A DNA stretch of 64,000 nt from Flavobacteriales bacterium (GTDB lineage: Bacteria > Bacteroidota > Bacteroidia > Flavobacteriales_D > Crocinitomicaceae), in NCBI GenBank assembly GCA_947497485.1, contig CANMHB010000008.1:62001-126000 (forward strand), written 5' to 3'. The first letter of the stretch is position 1. Each line of letters starts with the position of its first letter. The notes under the pieces are model-generated. The model was not told the origin of the DNA. It made no database searches and saw nothing but the letters and a program-made list of their open reading frames with translations. Shown here one piece after another: positions 1-9,465 of this stretch. The position numbers and the translations under genes are program-made.

Positions 1-628
1 CCAAAACCCCAGCAACATTGGCAATAACCACTTTTTTAAATAACCCTAAACAAAATCTTGATACACCATCACTGAGTGTTTGCCAATTTACCGTTCGTGA
101 ATCAACCTGATCTGAAATGTGTTTATAACGAACGATTGGACCTGCAACCAAATGCTGAAACAAACTGATAAACATCAAAAAGTTAAGTGGATTTTTTTGG
201 GCCTTTAATTCTCCTTTGTAAACGTCTACCATGTATGAAATAACCATGAACGTATAAAAAGAAATTCCAACAGGTAATGAATTAGTTGGGCGCTCAAAAG
301 GAAGTGGAAATAAATAACTCAAATTATCATGAATGAAACCTCCGTATTTGTATGCTATAAGAAGGGCAATATTTACGATGACCGAAAAAGTAACCGCTAT
401 TTTTGCTCCTGCTCGACCACGCCATCGTTCTACCAAAAGCGCCATCGTATAATCAAACATCGCCGTGAAAATCATTAGGAAAATCCACATAGGTTCGGCC
501 CAAGCGTAGAAAATCAACGAAAATATGGTAAGCGTTAAATTTCTGAAAAGATTATTTGAAGTGACATAATGAAATATCAAGCTCAGTGGCAGGAAAAGAT
601 AAATAAACGTTAAACTGGAAAATACCAC
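1..628 (-). CDS. MBOAT family O-acyltransferase (AlgI-like), 3' truncated by window edge
   Basis: Membrane-bound O-acyltransferase of the AlgI type, which in known members moves acyl groups onto extracellular polysaccharide; the substrate here is unknown. About 209 residues are visible; the C-terminal part lies beyond the left edge. Family landmarks are the hydrophobic N-terminus starting MVFSSLTFIYLFLPL, then YAWAEP, LPVGISFYTF, SYMVDVYKG and LVAGPIVRY. The catalytic histidine of the family would lie in the missing part. I chose the GTG at 628: an in-frame TAA lies about 48 bases upstream, no ATG lies between, and the resulting N-terminus fits the family. It is divergent from the DUF255 gene. 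The family call is firm, the substrate is not. Confidence 0.85.
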   Translation of the reverse strand, partial: MVFSSLTFIYLFLPLSLIFHYVTSNNLFRNLTLTIFSLIFYAWAEPMWIFLMIFTAMFDYTMALLVERWRGRAGAKIAVTFSVIVNIALLIAYKYGGFIHDNLSYLFPLPFERPTNSLPVGISFYTFMVISYMVDVYKGELKAQKNPLNFLMFISLFQHLVAGPIVRYKHISDQVDSRTVNWQTLSDGVSRFCLGLFKKVVIANVAGVL

Positions 629-703
629 GAAGTACGAATTGTTAGTTTTGACTAATTTTAGCGGACGAATTTAACAATTATTCTCTATTTTTTTTCAAAT
701 ATT

Positions 704-2728
704 TTGGATCCACTTCATAGCAACAACCTCATTTCAGAAACATCTCCATACTTACTGCAGCATGCACACAATCCTGTTGATTGGGAACCTTGGAGCGAAA
801 AAGCGTTCGAACGTGCCAAAAATGAGAACAAACTCATTCTTGTAAGTATTGGTTATTCAGCATGTCATTGGTGTCATGTCATGGAACACGAATGTTTTGA
901 AGACCAAGAAGTCGCAGATTTAATGAATGAACATTTCGTGAACATCAAAGTGGATCGGGAAGAACGCCCTGATGTCGATCAAGTATACATGACTGCTGTT
1001 CAACTAATGACGCAACGAGGAGGATGGCCATTGAACTGCTTTACACTGCCCGACGGCAAACCTATTTACGGCGGAACTTATTTCCCGAAAGACCAATGGA
1101 TACATGTATTAAAATCTCTGGTTTACACCAAGGAAAATGACCCCGAACGTGTTTCCGAATATGCCCAAAAATTGCAAGAAGGAATCGCCCAAAGTGAATT
1201 AATAAATGTTCCCGAGAAAATCGCTGAATTTTCAGAGGAAAAATTGCACGAAATGGCATTGCGTTGGTCACGGCAATTCGACAATTTGGAAGGAGGAATG
1301 AACAAGGCCCCGAAGTTTCCAATGCCAAATAATTATCTTTTTCTTTTGAAGTATGCAGAAATTTTTCAATCTGAAAAAGTTTCTAAACATGTTCAATTAA
1401 CACTTCAAAAAATGGGACTAGGCGGAATTTTCGACCAGATAGGCGGAGGATTTGCTCGCTATTCAGTTGATATGCTCTGGAAAGTTCCTCATTTCGAAAA
1501 AATGCTTTACGACAATGCGCAGTTGATTTCCTTGTATTCCAAAGCCTTCACCATTCAAAAAAACGAGCTCTATCGGGAAACTGTTGAGGAAACTATCAAT
1601 TGGCTTGAATGTGAAATGTTGGATTCATCAGGAGCATTTTACAGTGCGCTTGATGCCGATACAGAAGGAGAAGAAGGGAAATTCTATTGTTGGACAGAAA
1701 AAGAAATCGATGAGATTCAGGATTTTGATCATCAATTAGCTGAATCTTATTTCAATATCAATCAATACGGGTATTGGGAGGAAGACAAATATATTCTTTT
1801 GCGGAGGGAAACCGATGATGCCTTTTCTAAATCTAAGGGGATTTCCACTGAGGAATTAAAGTCAAGACTTAAACCAATTAAAGCACGTTTGTTTGAACAA
1901 CGATCTCAAAGGATTGCTCCAGGATTGGATTATAAATGTTTGACTTCCTGGAATGCTATGACGATTCGTGGACTGTGTGATGCATACATTGCTTTTCAAG
2001 ATGAAAAACACCTGCTTTTAGCCCGAAATTGCATGAAATGGCTTATCAACAAGCAATATGCTGATGGTAAATTGATGCATGTTTTTTCAAAGAATGAAAC
2101 GAAAGTTGAGGGATTCCTGGAAGATTATGCACACACAATTGATGCACTGATAATTCTTTATCAACTAACAGCAGAATTAAATTGGATTGAAATTGCAGGT
2201 GAATTGACAACGGAAGTGGATTTCAATTTCAGTAATGAATCAAGTAAGATGTGTTATTTCACGAGAAGCAATGCCAATTTGATTGCGCGTAAAATGGAAA
2301 TTAACGACAATGTTATTCCTTCTAGCAATTCAGTTATGGCAAGAAATTATTTTAAAATGGGCCATTATTTTCGAAATCATACTTGGATTTCGAATGCCAA
2401 ACAAATGCTTGCCAATGTTTACGAAGGAATGGAGCTTTATGGCTCAGGTTATTCAAACTGGGGTCTTTTACTGATAGACATTTTAGAAGAACCAATAGAA
2501 ATTAATGTGGTTGGAATGAAATTGGAAAGAACTGATTACCTAAAATTAATTGGTGATCGATCAATCGTTTCTTTTCATCAAGAAATTCCTATGACAGAAG
2601 CTTATAAAAATCAAGGGATTTATATTTGTTCAAAAGGAACATGTTATGAGCCTAAAAACAACTTGAATGAAGCGCTGAAAAGTTATTCCGAGCTTATTTC
2701 TTTGTCAACCAATTCCAGTTCTTTGTAA
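704..2728 (+). CDS. Thioredoxin-domain DUF255 protein (YyaL/SSP411 family)
   Basis: A 674-residue protein of the YyaL/SSP411 family (related to SPATA20). The family has an N-terminal thioredoxin-like domain and a large alpha-barrel domain resembling six-hairpin glycosidases or epimerases; its reaction is not settled. Landmarks are [14 protein letters not shown] at about 14-27 and the redox pair C54-HW-C57. Length is normal. No ATG lies near the N-terminus: the reading starts at TTG 704, whose product [10 protein letters not shown] leads directly into the conserved motif. There is no signal peptide, so it is probably cytoplasmic. Its last 46 bases overlap the end of the convergent DUF3109 gene. 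Family assignment is strong, function unknown. Confidence 0.88.
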   Translation: MDPLHSNNLISETSPYLLQHAHNPVDWEPWSEKAFERAKNENKLILVSIGYSACHWCHVMEHECFEDQEVADLMNEHFVNIKVDREERPDVDQVYMTAVQLMTQRGGWPLNCFTLPDGKPIYGGTYFPKDQWIHVLKSLVYTKENDPERVSEYAQKLQEGIAQSELINVPEKIAEFSEEKLHEMALRWSRQFDNLEGGMNKAPKFPMPNNYLFLLKYAEIFQSEKVSKHVQLTLQKMGLGGIFDQIGGGFARYSVDMLWKVPHFEKMLYDNAQLISLYSKAFTIQKNELYRETVEETINWLECEMLDSSGAFYSALDADTEGEEGKFYCWTEKEIDEIQDFDHQLAESYFNINQYGYWEEDKYILLRRETDDAFSKSKGISTEELKSRLKPIKARLFEQRSQRIAPGLDYKCLTSWNAMTIRGLCDAYIAFQDEKHLLLARNCMKWLINKQYADGKLMHVFSKNETKVEGFLEDYAHTIDALIILYQLTAELNWIEIAGELTTEVDFNFSNESSKMCYFTRSNANLIARKMEINDNVIPSSNSVMARNYFKMGHYFRNHTWISNAKQMLANVYEGMELYGSGYSNWGLLLIDILEEPIEINVVGMKLERTDYLKLIGDRSIVSFHQEIPMTEAYKNQGIYICSKGTCYEPKNNLNEALKSYSELISLSTNSSSL

Positions 2729-3264
2729 AATCCTTCGCCAAAAGCTCGAATCAAGGGTTCTTTCAAAAAACGATAAACGGAAACGTTTAGTTTGTCTCCG
2801 CAACTGCAAGCGGGAGAGCAAATTTCCCATCGGTTGTAGTTCAAGGCAGTGTAATCTCCAAATTTCTTCAAACGAATTGGATATAAATGGCAAGAAATCG
2901 GTTTGTTAAAATCTATCTTTTTCTCTCGATAGGCCTTTTCAATCGAGCATTTGGCAACACCAGTTTCATCGCGATAAACGAAAGCGCAATCTTTCCCATT
3001 AACCAAAGTCGTCACAGGTTCGGATTCAACATCCAAATAACTGACTCCTGATTCTTCAACCACTTCGATTCCTTCTTTCGTCATAAAAGGCTTGATGTCA
3101 TCCAGGTGTTGTTGAATTAAAGTGACTTCATCCGAACTTAGAGGGGCGCCTGTATCTCCTTCAACACAACAAGCACCTTTACATGCATTTAAATCACAAA
3201 CAAAATTTTTCGTAAAAATCTCCGTAGAGATAATCTTATCATCGATTTCAACAAGCATAAGCAA
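2683..3264 (-). CDS. DUF3109 family cysteine-rich protein
   Basis: A 193-residue cytoplasmic protein of the DUF3109 family, common in Bacteroidota. It has ten cysteines, with C23, C28, C32 and C33 forming a CxxxxCxxxCC group, followed by C93, C106, C125, C149, C153 and C155; the late group CSPACSC resembles a metal or iron-sulfur site of the YkgJ kind. No enzymatic role is established for the family. The start could be M1 (3264) or M3 (3258); M3 gives [10 protein letters not shown], which looks more like the family start. It converges on the DUF255 gene and shares 46 bases of coding sequence with it, so the two messages are mutually antisense at their 3' ends. Confidence 0.8.
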   Translation of the reverse strand: MLMLVEIDDKIISTEIFTKNFVCDLNACKGACCVEGDTGAPLSSDEVTLIQQHLDDIKPFMTKEGIEVVEESGVSYLDVESEPVTTLVNGKDCAFVYRDETGVAKCSIEKAYREKKIDFNKPISCHLYPIRLKKFGDYTALNYNRWEICSPACSCGDKLNVSVYRFLKEPLIRAFGEGFYKELELVDKEISSE

Positions 3265-3314
3265 AGTTAAGTTAAATAATTCTGAAATAATTTTGTCAAA
3301 TCAAATATTCAGCT

Positions 3315-3322
3315 TACTTTTG
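3315..3322 (+). promoter_or_regulatory. Bacteroidota -7 box for the rimP-nusA-infB operon
   Basis: The octamer TACTTTTG fits the Bacteroidota -7 consensus TAnnTTTG. It lies 59 bases before the rimP start, giving a leader that contains the hairpin at 3348-3369. No convincing -33 TTTG was seen at the ideal distance. Confidence 0.5.
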
Positions 3323-3347
3323 TATCAGAATTTTAAAAATGAAGATG

Positions 3348-3369
3348 AGAGGGGACGAAAGTCCCCTCT
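3348..3369 (+). promoter_or_regulatory. Hairpin with GAAA tetraloop and U-tract in the rimP leader (attenuator-like)
   Basis: Perfect 9-bp stem AGAGGGGAC / GTCCCCTCT closed by a GAAA tetraloop and followed by TTTTATT. It ends 12 bases before the rimP ATG and lies downstream of the likely promoter at 3315. The shape is that of an intrinsic terminator, but its place inside the leader suggests attenuation or a protein-binding control element for rimP-nusA-infB. The neighbour on the other side starts at 3264 and runs away, so it cannot be that gene's terminator. Confidence 0.6.
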
Positions 3370-3381
3370 TTTATTCTACAA

Positions 3382-3858
3382 ATGATAAGTAAAGAAATCA
3401 TACAGCAATTAGCCGAAGAACGGATGAATGAATTAAACAATGGTTTATACATCGTTGATCTTTCCATTTCTTCTTCGAATGTTATTCATCTTGAATTAGA
3501 CAAACTCAAAGGTGGTGTAACAGTTGATGATTGTGTTTCGGTTTCGCGTAATATCGAACACAATTTGGATCGAGAAAAAGAGGATTTCGAATTGCATGTT
3601 TCCTCCGCTGGTTTAGATAAACCTCTCCGTCACATTAATCAATATGTAAAAAATATTGGAAGAAATTTAAATGTGGTTCTTAAATCCGGAATTAAACTGG
3701 AAGGAGAAATCATCAAGGTAATGGACGAAAAAGTGATCCTTGAAAGTAAAACATTGAAAAAATTAGACCCAAAAAAAAGGAAAGAATTGGTAACGGAATA
3801 TCACGAGTTACCCTTTAATGATGTAAAAGAAGCAAAAATAATCGTATCTTTTAAATGA
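3382..3858 (+). CDS. rimP: Ribosome maturation factor RimP
   Basis: 158-residue RimP, which acts late in 30S subunit assembly. The N-terminal alpha/beta domain carries the family signature region near SSAGLDKPL (about residues 74-82), and the C-terminal SH3-like part contains GIKLEGEIIKVMDEKVILE. Length is normal. The ATG at 3382 is the first in the frame after the leader hairpin. nusA follows after 6 bases and infB after a further 40, which is the classic rimP-nusA-infB order. The hairpin in front implies control at the level of the leader transcript. Confidence 0.93.
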   Translation: MISKEIIQQLAEERMNELNNGLYIVDLSISSSNVIHLELDKLKGGVTVDDCVSVSRNIEHNLDREKEDFELHVSSAGLDKPLRHINQYVKNIGRNLNVVLKSGIKLEGEIIKVMDEKVILESKTLKKLDPKKRKELVTEYHELPFNDVKEAKIIVSFK

Positions 3859-3864
3859 TAAAAT

Positions 3865-5100
3865 ATGAATAGTTTAGAGTTAGTAGACTCATTTTCGGAG
3901 TTTAAGGAATTAAAAAACATTGACAAACAAACCATGCAGCATGTTCTGGAAGACGTGTTTCGTGCCATGTTTAAAAAGAAGTTCAATACAGACGAGCACA
4001 TCGATATTATTGTAAATATTGATAAAGGTGATGTTCAAATTTTCTTGAACAAAGAAATTGTTGATGATGGTGAAGTTGAAGACCCAAATACCGAAATTGC
4101 CTATTCAGATGCTGTCAAAATTGAGCCTGACTTCGAAATCGGAGAGGAAGTAACTGAAGAATTCAAATTTGCAGATTTCGGAAGGAGAAACATATTATCG
4201 TTGAGACAAAATTTAATCTCACGCATTCTTGAACTTGAAAAAGACCATTTATACAAAAAATACAAGGAGCGTGTTGGAGAGATTGTTACAGGAGAGGTTT
4301 ATCAGGTTTGGAAAAAAGAAATTTTGGTTATGGACGATGATGGCAACGAGCTTATTCTTCCTAAATCAGAGCAAATCCCTGCTGATTTCTTTAAGAAAGG
4401 TGAAACTGTTCGTGCCGTTGTTTCAAAGGTTGATATGCGTAACAGCACACCAGTAATTATTTTATCTCGTACAGCTCCAGAATTCCTTGAAAGATTATTT
4501 GAGTTGGAAGTACCTGAAGTATTCGATGGGCTTATTACAATTAAGAAAATTGTTCGTGAACCAGGAGAAAGAGCTAAAGTTGCTGTTGAATCATACGATG
4601 ATAGAATTGATCCAGTTGGAGCTTGTGTTGGTATGAAAGGTTCAAGAATTCACGGGATTGTTCGTGAATTAAGAAATGAAAACATTGATGTAATAAATTA
4701 CACGACAAACAATCAACTTCTAATTCAGCGTGCATTATCTCCTGCTAAAGTCTCATCAATGGAGATTTTGGAAGAAGAAAGTAGAGTAAAAGTTTATTTG
4801 AAACCGGATCAAGTTTCTTTAGCAATTGGTAAAGGAGGAAATAATATTAAACTTGCTGGTAAGCTATGTGGTTACGAAATTGACGTTTACCGTGATGGTG
4901 AAGTTGATATTGAGGATGTTGATTTAGAAGAATTCGCTGATGAAATTGACAGCTGGATCATCGATGAATTAAAAGCCATCGGATGTGACACTGCAAAATC
5001 AGTTTTAGAAATTAGCGTTGATGATCTTGTTCAAAGAACAGATTTAGAAAAAGAAACGATTGAAGAAGTATTCAAAATCTTAAGAGCTGAATTTGAATAA
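3865..5100 (+). CDS. nusA: Transcription termination/antitermination factor NusA
   Basis: 411-residue NusA, which binds RNA polymerase and nascent RNA and affects pausing, termination and antitermination. Visible domains: N-terminal polymerase-binding region (about 1-125), S1 domain (about 135-200), KH1 with GACVGMKGSRI (near residue 250), and KH2 with LAIGKGGNNIKLAG (near 320). It ends in a helical segment with a helix-hairpin-helix-like stretch. The extra acidic repeats of the E. coli protein are absent, as is usual outside gammaproteobacteria. Middle gene of the rimP-nusA-infB operon. Confidence 0.95.
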   Translation: MNSLELVDSFSEFKELKNIDKQTMQHVLEDVFRAMFKKKFNTDEHIDIIVNIDKGDVQIFLNKEIVDDGEVEDPNTEIAYSDAVKIEPDFEIGEEVTEEFKFADFGRRNILSLRQNLISRILELEKDHLYKKYKERVGEIVTGEVYQVWKKEILVMDDDGNELILPKSEQIPADFFKKGETVRAVVSKVDMRNSTPVIILSRTAPEFLERLFELEVPEVFDGLITIKKIVREPGERAKVAVESYDDRIDPVGACVGMKGSRIHGIVRELRNENIDVINYTTNNQLLIQRALSPAKVSSMEILEEESRVKVYLKPDQVSLAIGKGGNNIKLAGKLCGYEIDVYRDGEVDIEDVDLEEFADEIDSWIIDELKAIGCDTAKSVLEISVDDLVQRTDLEKETIEEVFKILRAEFE

Positions 5101-5140
5101 ACCATTGAATCGTAACAATTTTAGAAAAGGATAATTAAAT

Positions 5141-7810
5141 ATGGCAGGTAAACCAATTCGTTTAGGAAAAGCGGCAGGAGAACTGAATGTTGGAATTCAA
5201 ACTTTGATTGATTTTTTGCATTCAAAGGGAATTAAAATTGATACCAATCCAAATACGCGTTTGGAGCAAGAACATTTTGAGCTTTTATGTCAGGAATTTG
5301 CTGCTGATCAAAATTTGAAAGAGCAATCTAAATCTGCCGCGCGCAGAGAAAGAAGAGAGAGCATTTCATTAAAAGACAAGCCAGAGGAAACTCCAATCGT
5401 TGAAACAGAAGAGGAAGATGATGTAACGATAAACATCGAAGAAATCAAACAACAAGTTTACACGAATGTTTCAACTGAACCAGTAAAAAAGGTTGAGCCT
5501 GCAGGTGATGAAAAAGATGTTAAAGTTCAGGTGGTTGGTAAAATTGACTTGAGTTCCATTAACCAAAAAACAAGACCTGATAAGAAAAAACCGCAACCTG
5601 TTGAGCCTGAAATTATAGCAGAAGAAGAAAAAGTTGAAGAAAAAGCTCCTGAAAAGGAGGTTGAACCAGAAATCGAAACCATTCGTTTCGAACGTCAAGT
5701 TCTTTCAGGGCCAACCGTTCTAGGAAAAATTGAATTACCCGTTGAAAAACCTAAAACTCCTTCAACACCTTCGTCGAATGCTGAAAGTGCCGACTCAAAG
5801 CGCAAACGTAAACGCATTAAAAAGGTAGAAATTAATCCGGGAACGAACGCGCCAAAACCAGGACAGAATAAATTTACGCCAGGACAAAAGTTCGAAAAGA
5901 AAGAAATTTCTGAGCAAGATATTCAAAAGGAAATTAAGGAAACGCTTGCCAGACTTTCGAATCAAGGTGGAAAATCAAAAGCATCAAAAAATAGAAGACA
6001 GAAACGTGACATCGTAGCGCAACGTCGTCAAGAGGAACTCGAACAAGCTGAGTTAGATGAAAAAATCTTGAAACTGACCGAATTCGTAACAGTTTCTGAG
6101 CTAGCTTCAATGATGAACGTTCAACCTACACAGGTTATTTCTGTATGTATGTCCCTCGGGATTTTTGCCTCAATTAACCAACGATTGGACGCAGAAACAA
6201 TTCACATCGTAGCCGACGAATTTGGTTATGAAACAGAATTCGTTAGTGCGGAAGTTCAAGAAGCAATACAAGTAGTTGAAGATAAAGAGGAAGACTTAGT
6301 TGATCGTCCGCCGATTATCACCGTAATGGGTCACGTTGACCATGGTAAAACTTCATTGCTTGATAAAATACGTAATGCGAATGTCACTGAAGGTGAAGCA
6401 GGTGGAATTACCCAGCACATTGGTGCTTATTCTGTTACATTGAAAGATGGTCGTAAAATGACTTTCCTAGATACTCCAGGTCACGAGGCCTTTACCGCCA
6501 TGCGTGCTCGTGGAGCTCAGGTGACCGATGTCGCAATCATTATCGTTGCGGCTGATGACGACGTGATGCCTCAAACAAAAGAAGCTATCTCGCACGCTCA
6601 AGCAGCCAATGTTCCGATGGTATTTGCAATCAATAAAATTGATAAACCAGGTGCTAACGCGGATAAAATTCGTGAGCAACTTTCAGCAATGAACATTCTT
6701 GTCGAAGATTGGGGTGGAAAATATCAGGTTCAAGAGATTTCGGCAAAACAGAATTTGAATATTGATGCATTATTAGATAAAGTACTTTTAGAAGCAGAAT
6801 TGTTGAATCTAAGAGCAAATCCGAATAAAAATGCTGTTGGAACCGTAATCGAATCCTCCTTGGATAAAGGTAAAGGTTATGTGACTAACATGCTTGTTGA
6901 AGCTGGCACCATGCGTGTCGGTGACGTCATTCTTGTTGGTCGCTACTATGGCCGTGTTAGAGCAATGCACGATGAGCACGGCAAGAATTTAAAAGAAGCA
7001 GGTCCAGCGCAGCCAGTATCCGTATTAGGAATTAGTGGTGCTCCAAGTGCGGGTGACAAATTCCACATTTTGGATGATGAAAAAGAAGCTAAATCTATTG
7101 CACAGAAACGAGAGCAACTTTACCGAGAGCAAGGACTTCGTACAACGAAACATATCACCCTTGATGAAATTGGTCGTCGACTTGCGATTGGAGACTTCAA
7201 AGAACTTAACATCATTGTTAAAGGAGATGTGGATGGTTCAATCGAGGCTCTTTCTGATGCATTGTTGAATTTGAGTACGCAAGAAATTCAAATCAATATT
7301 ATACATAAAGGCGTTGGAGCAATTTCTGAAGCGGATGTTAACCTTGCTTCTGCGTCAGATGCTATCATTATTGGATTCCAGGTTAGACCTTCATTAGCAG
7401 CTAGAAAACTTGCTGAAAATGAACAGATTGACATTCGATTATACTCTGTAATCTACAAAGCAATAGAAGAAATTAAGGCAGCGATGGAAGGAATGCTTTC
7501 TCCAGATATTGAAGAAAAAGTACTTGGTTCAGCCGAAATTCGCGAAACTTTCAACATTACGAAAGTAGGAACCATTGCAGGTTGTTACGTACTTGATGGA
7601 ATAATTAAACGTAGCTCCAAAGTTCGCGTTATACGTGATGGTATTGTGGTTCACACAGGATTACTTGGATCATTGAAACGATTCAAAGATGATGTTAAAG
7701 AGGTGAAAAACAACTACGAATGTGGTTTGAACATCGACAAATTCGATGACATTCATATTGGAGATATCATCGAGGCATTTGAGGAAGTAGAAGTAGCAAG
7801 AAAATTATAA
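5141..7810 (+). CDS. infB: Translation initiation factor IF-2
   Basis: 889-residue IF-2, the GTPase that places initiator tRNA on the 30S subunit and promotes subunit joining. It has an N-terminal IF2_N helix domain (about 1-55), a long charged low-complexity linker rich in Glu, Lys and Pro (about 60-290), a second IF2_N-like region, and the G domain with P-loop GHVDHGKT at 397-404, DTPGHEAF and NKID. Domains II-IV follow through to the fMet-tRNA-binding C-terminus. The long linker is normal for Bacteroidota. Last gene of the rimP operon; tatA follows behind its own possible promoter. Confidence 0.96.
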   Translation: MAGKPIRLGKAAGELNVGIQTLIDFLHSKGIKIDTNPNTRLEQEHFELLCQEFAADQNLKEQSKSAARRERRESISLKDKPEETPIVETEEEDDVTINIEEIKQQVYTNVSTEPVKKVEPAGDEKDVKVQVVGKIDLSSINQKTRPDKKKPQPVEPEIIAEEEKVEEKAPEKEVEPEIETIRFERQVLSGPTVLGKIELPVEKPKTPSTPSSNAESADSKRKRKRIKKVEINPGTNAPKPGQNKFTPGQKFEKKEISEQDIQKEIKETLARLSNQGGKSKASKNRRQKRDIVAQRRQEELEQAELDEKILKLTEFVTVSELASMMNVQPTQVISVCMSLGIFASINQRLDAETIHIVADEFGYETEFVSAEVQEAIQVVEDKEEDLVDRPPIITVMGHVDHGKTSLLDKIRNANVTEGEAGGITQHIGAYSVTLKDGRKMTFLDTPGHEAFTAMRARGAQVTDVAIIIVAADDDVMPQTKEAISHAQAANVPMVFAINKIDKPGANADKIREQLSAMNILVEDWGGKYQVQEISAKQNLNIDALLDKVLLEAELLNLRANPNKNAVGTVIESSLDKGKGYVTNMLVEAGTMRVGDVILVGRYYGRVRAMHDEHGKNLKEAGPAQPVSVLGISGAPSAGDKFHILDDEKEAKSIAQKREQLYREQGLRTTKHITLDEIGRRLAIGDFKELNIIVKGDVDGSIEALSDALLNLSTQEIQINIIHKGVGAISEADVNLASASDAIIIGFQVRPSLAARKLAENEQIDIRLYSVIYKAIEEIKAAMEGMLSPDIEEKVLGSAEIRETFNITKVGTIAGCYVLDGIIKRSSKVRVIRDGIVVHTGLLGSLKRFKDDVKEVKNNYECGLNIDKFDDIHIGDIIEAFEEVEVARKL

Positions 7811-7844
7811 CATTCATTAATAAACTTGAATGAATTATAATTAC

Positions 7845-7852
7845 TAGTTTTG
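7845..7852 (+). promoter_or_regulatory. Possible -7 box for tatA-gatA
   Basis: TAGTTTTG matches TAnnTTTG and lies 25 bases before the tatA start. A TTG at 7826-7828 is a possible -33 element, although the 16-base spacing is short for Bacteroidota. Weak to moderate support. Confidence 0.35.
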
Positions 7853-7877
7853 AATAAGAAATAAACAAACACGAGAA

Positions 7878-8057
7878 ATGGGTAAATTTGGTGTTACAGA
7901 AATCATTTTAATTTTAATCATAGTTCTATTGTTTTTTGGTGGAAAGAAAATCCCTGAATTAATGAAAGGACTTGGAAAGGGAATGAAAGAATTCAAAGAT
8001 GCTTCCAAAGGAGAAGATAAAACAAGCTCTTCCGAGATAAAGCCTGAGGATAAATAA
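7878..8057 (+). CDS. tatA: Twin-arginine translocase subunit TatA/TatE
   Basis: Small 59-residue protein. An N-terminal transmembrane helix (about residues 6-20, hydrophobic run [12 protein letters not shown]) is followed by the TatA hinge [14 protein letters not shown], then an amphipathic helix and a short acidic tail. This is the pore-forming subunit of the Tat pathway, which exports folded proteins. The ATG at 7878 directly precedes the membrane helix. tatC is not in the window. gatA starts 7 bases after its stop, so the two are probably cotranscribed. Confidence 0.9.
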   Translation: MGKFGVTEIILILIIVLLFFGGKKIPELMKGLGKGMKEFKDASKGEDKTSSSEIKPEDK

Positions 8058-8064
8058 TACTCCC

Positions 8065-9465
8065 ATGTATCGAACGATAAGCCAAGTTAAGGAAGCCATG
8101 CTTTCCGGTGTCTCGGTTTTGGAGATTACCCAAAACTACTTGCAGCTTATCGATAAAAACAAGCATTTAAATGCATTTCTAGAAGTCTTTTCTGATTCTG
8201 TTCTTGCTGATGCGAAACGTGTTGATGAGAAAATAGCTAAAGGAACCGCTGGTAACCTCGCCGGAGTTGTAATAGGCATTAAAGACAATATCTGTTATCG
8301 TCATCATCGTGTTTCAGCATCGTCTAAAATTTTGGAAGGGTTCGAATCACTATTCACTGCAACAGCTTTACAAAGATTACTCGATGAAGATGCGATTGTC
8401 ATCGGACGCTTAAATTGCGATGAATTCGCGATGGGAAGCTCGAATGAAAATTCGGCTTTTGGTTCAGTTGAAAATAATTGGAAATCGAACTACGTTCCAG
8501 GTGGATCATCTGGAGGTTCTGCTGTAGCTGTTTCTGCTGGACTATGCACCGTTTCTTTGGGAAGTGACACGGGTGGTTCTGTTCGACAGCCAGCCTCGTG
8601 GACAGGAACATATGGTTTAAAACCTACGTATGGTAGAATCAGTCGATATGGCTTGATTGCTTACGCTTCTTCCTTTGATCAAATTGGTACTTTTACCAAC
8701 TGCATTGAGGATACTGAAACTTTACTTTCAATTATGGCTGGTAAAGACGAGTTTGATTCAACGTCATCCAGTATTCCAATGACTAAAAATAATCCCATCA
8801 AGGATAAACTCAAAGTAGGAATCATAAAGGAATGTCTTGACCACGATGGTCTTGATAGCGAAGTTCAGAAAACCATTTCAACGAAAATAGAATCTTTGAA
8901 AGCAGCTGGCCATGAGATTGTCGAACTTACTTTTCCATACTTGGATTTCATGGTGCCTGCCTATTATGTTTTAACGACCGCTGAAGCTTCTTCTAATTTG
9001 GCTCGTTTTGATGGCGTTCATTATGGTTACAGAAGCACAAAAGCAGAGGGAGTTGAACAAACGTATGTTAAATCTCGTTCAGAAGGATTTGGGGCAGAAG
9101 TTAAAAGACGTATTATGGCTGGAACATTCGTATTGTCTCATGGTTACTATGATGCATATTACACGAAAGCCCAGAAAGTTAGAAGATTACTGAAAAACAA
9201 AACCGATGAAATGTTCGATTCGGTTGATTTTCTGTTAATGCCCACCACGCCTTCAACTGCATTTGAAAAGAATTCGATCAAGGACAACATTCAAATGTAT
9301 TTACAAGATATTTTTACTGTTCATGCCAATTTGACCGGTAATCCCGCTTTAAGTATTCCATTGGGGGTTCATTCAAATGGTTTACCTTTTGGTATTCAAC
9401 TTATGACCGATCAATTCAAGGAAAATGAACTATTTGAATATGCAAAAGTTATTGAAAAAATATAG
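8065..9465 (+). CDS. gatA: Asp-tRNA(Asn)/Glu-tRNA(Gln) amidotransferase subunit A
   Basis: 466-residue amidase-signature enzyme. GatA releases ammonia from glutamine for the GatB subunit, which amidates mischarged Glu-tRNA(Gln) or Asp-tRNA(Asn). The catalytic triad is visible: K73 in GIKDNI, cis-Ser S148 in PGGSSGGSAVAVS, and S172 in DTGGSVRQPAS. Length fits the bacterial subunit. gatB and gatC are not nearby. Its 3' end overlaps the start region of the downstream lytic transglycosylase by 26 bases when the ATG at 9440 is used. Confidence 0.95.
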   Translation: MYRTISQVKEAMLSGVSVLEITQNYLQLIDKNKHLNAFLEVFSDSVLADAKRVDEKIAKGTAGNLAGVVIGIKDNICYRHHRVSASSKILEGFESLFTATALQRLLDEDAIVIGRLNCDEFAMGSSNENSAFGSVENNWKSNYVPGGSSGGSAVAVSAGLCTVSLGSDTGGSVRQPASWTGTYGLKPTYGRISRYGLIAYASSFDQIGTFTNCIEDTETLLSIMAGKDEFDSTSSSIPMTKNNPIKDKLKVGIIKECLDHDGLDSEVQKTISTKIESLKAAGHEIVELTFPYLDFMVPAYYVLTTAEASSNLARFDGVHYGYRSTKAEGVEQTYVKSRSEGFGAEVKRRIMAGTFVLSHGYYDAYYTKAQKVRRLLKNKTDEMFDSVDFLLMPTTPSTAFEKNSIKDNIQMYLQDIFTVHANLTGNPALSIPLGVHSNGLPFGIQLMTDQFKENELFEYAKVIEKI

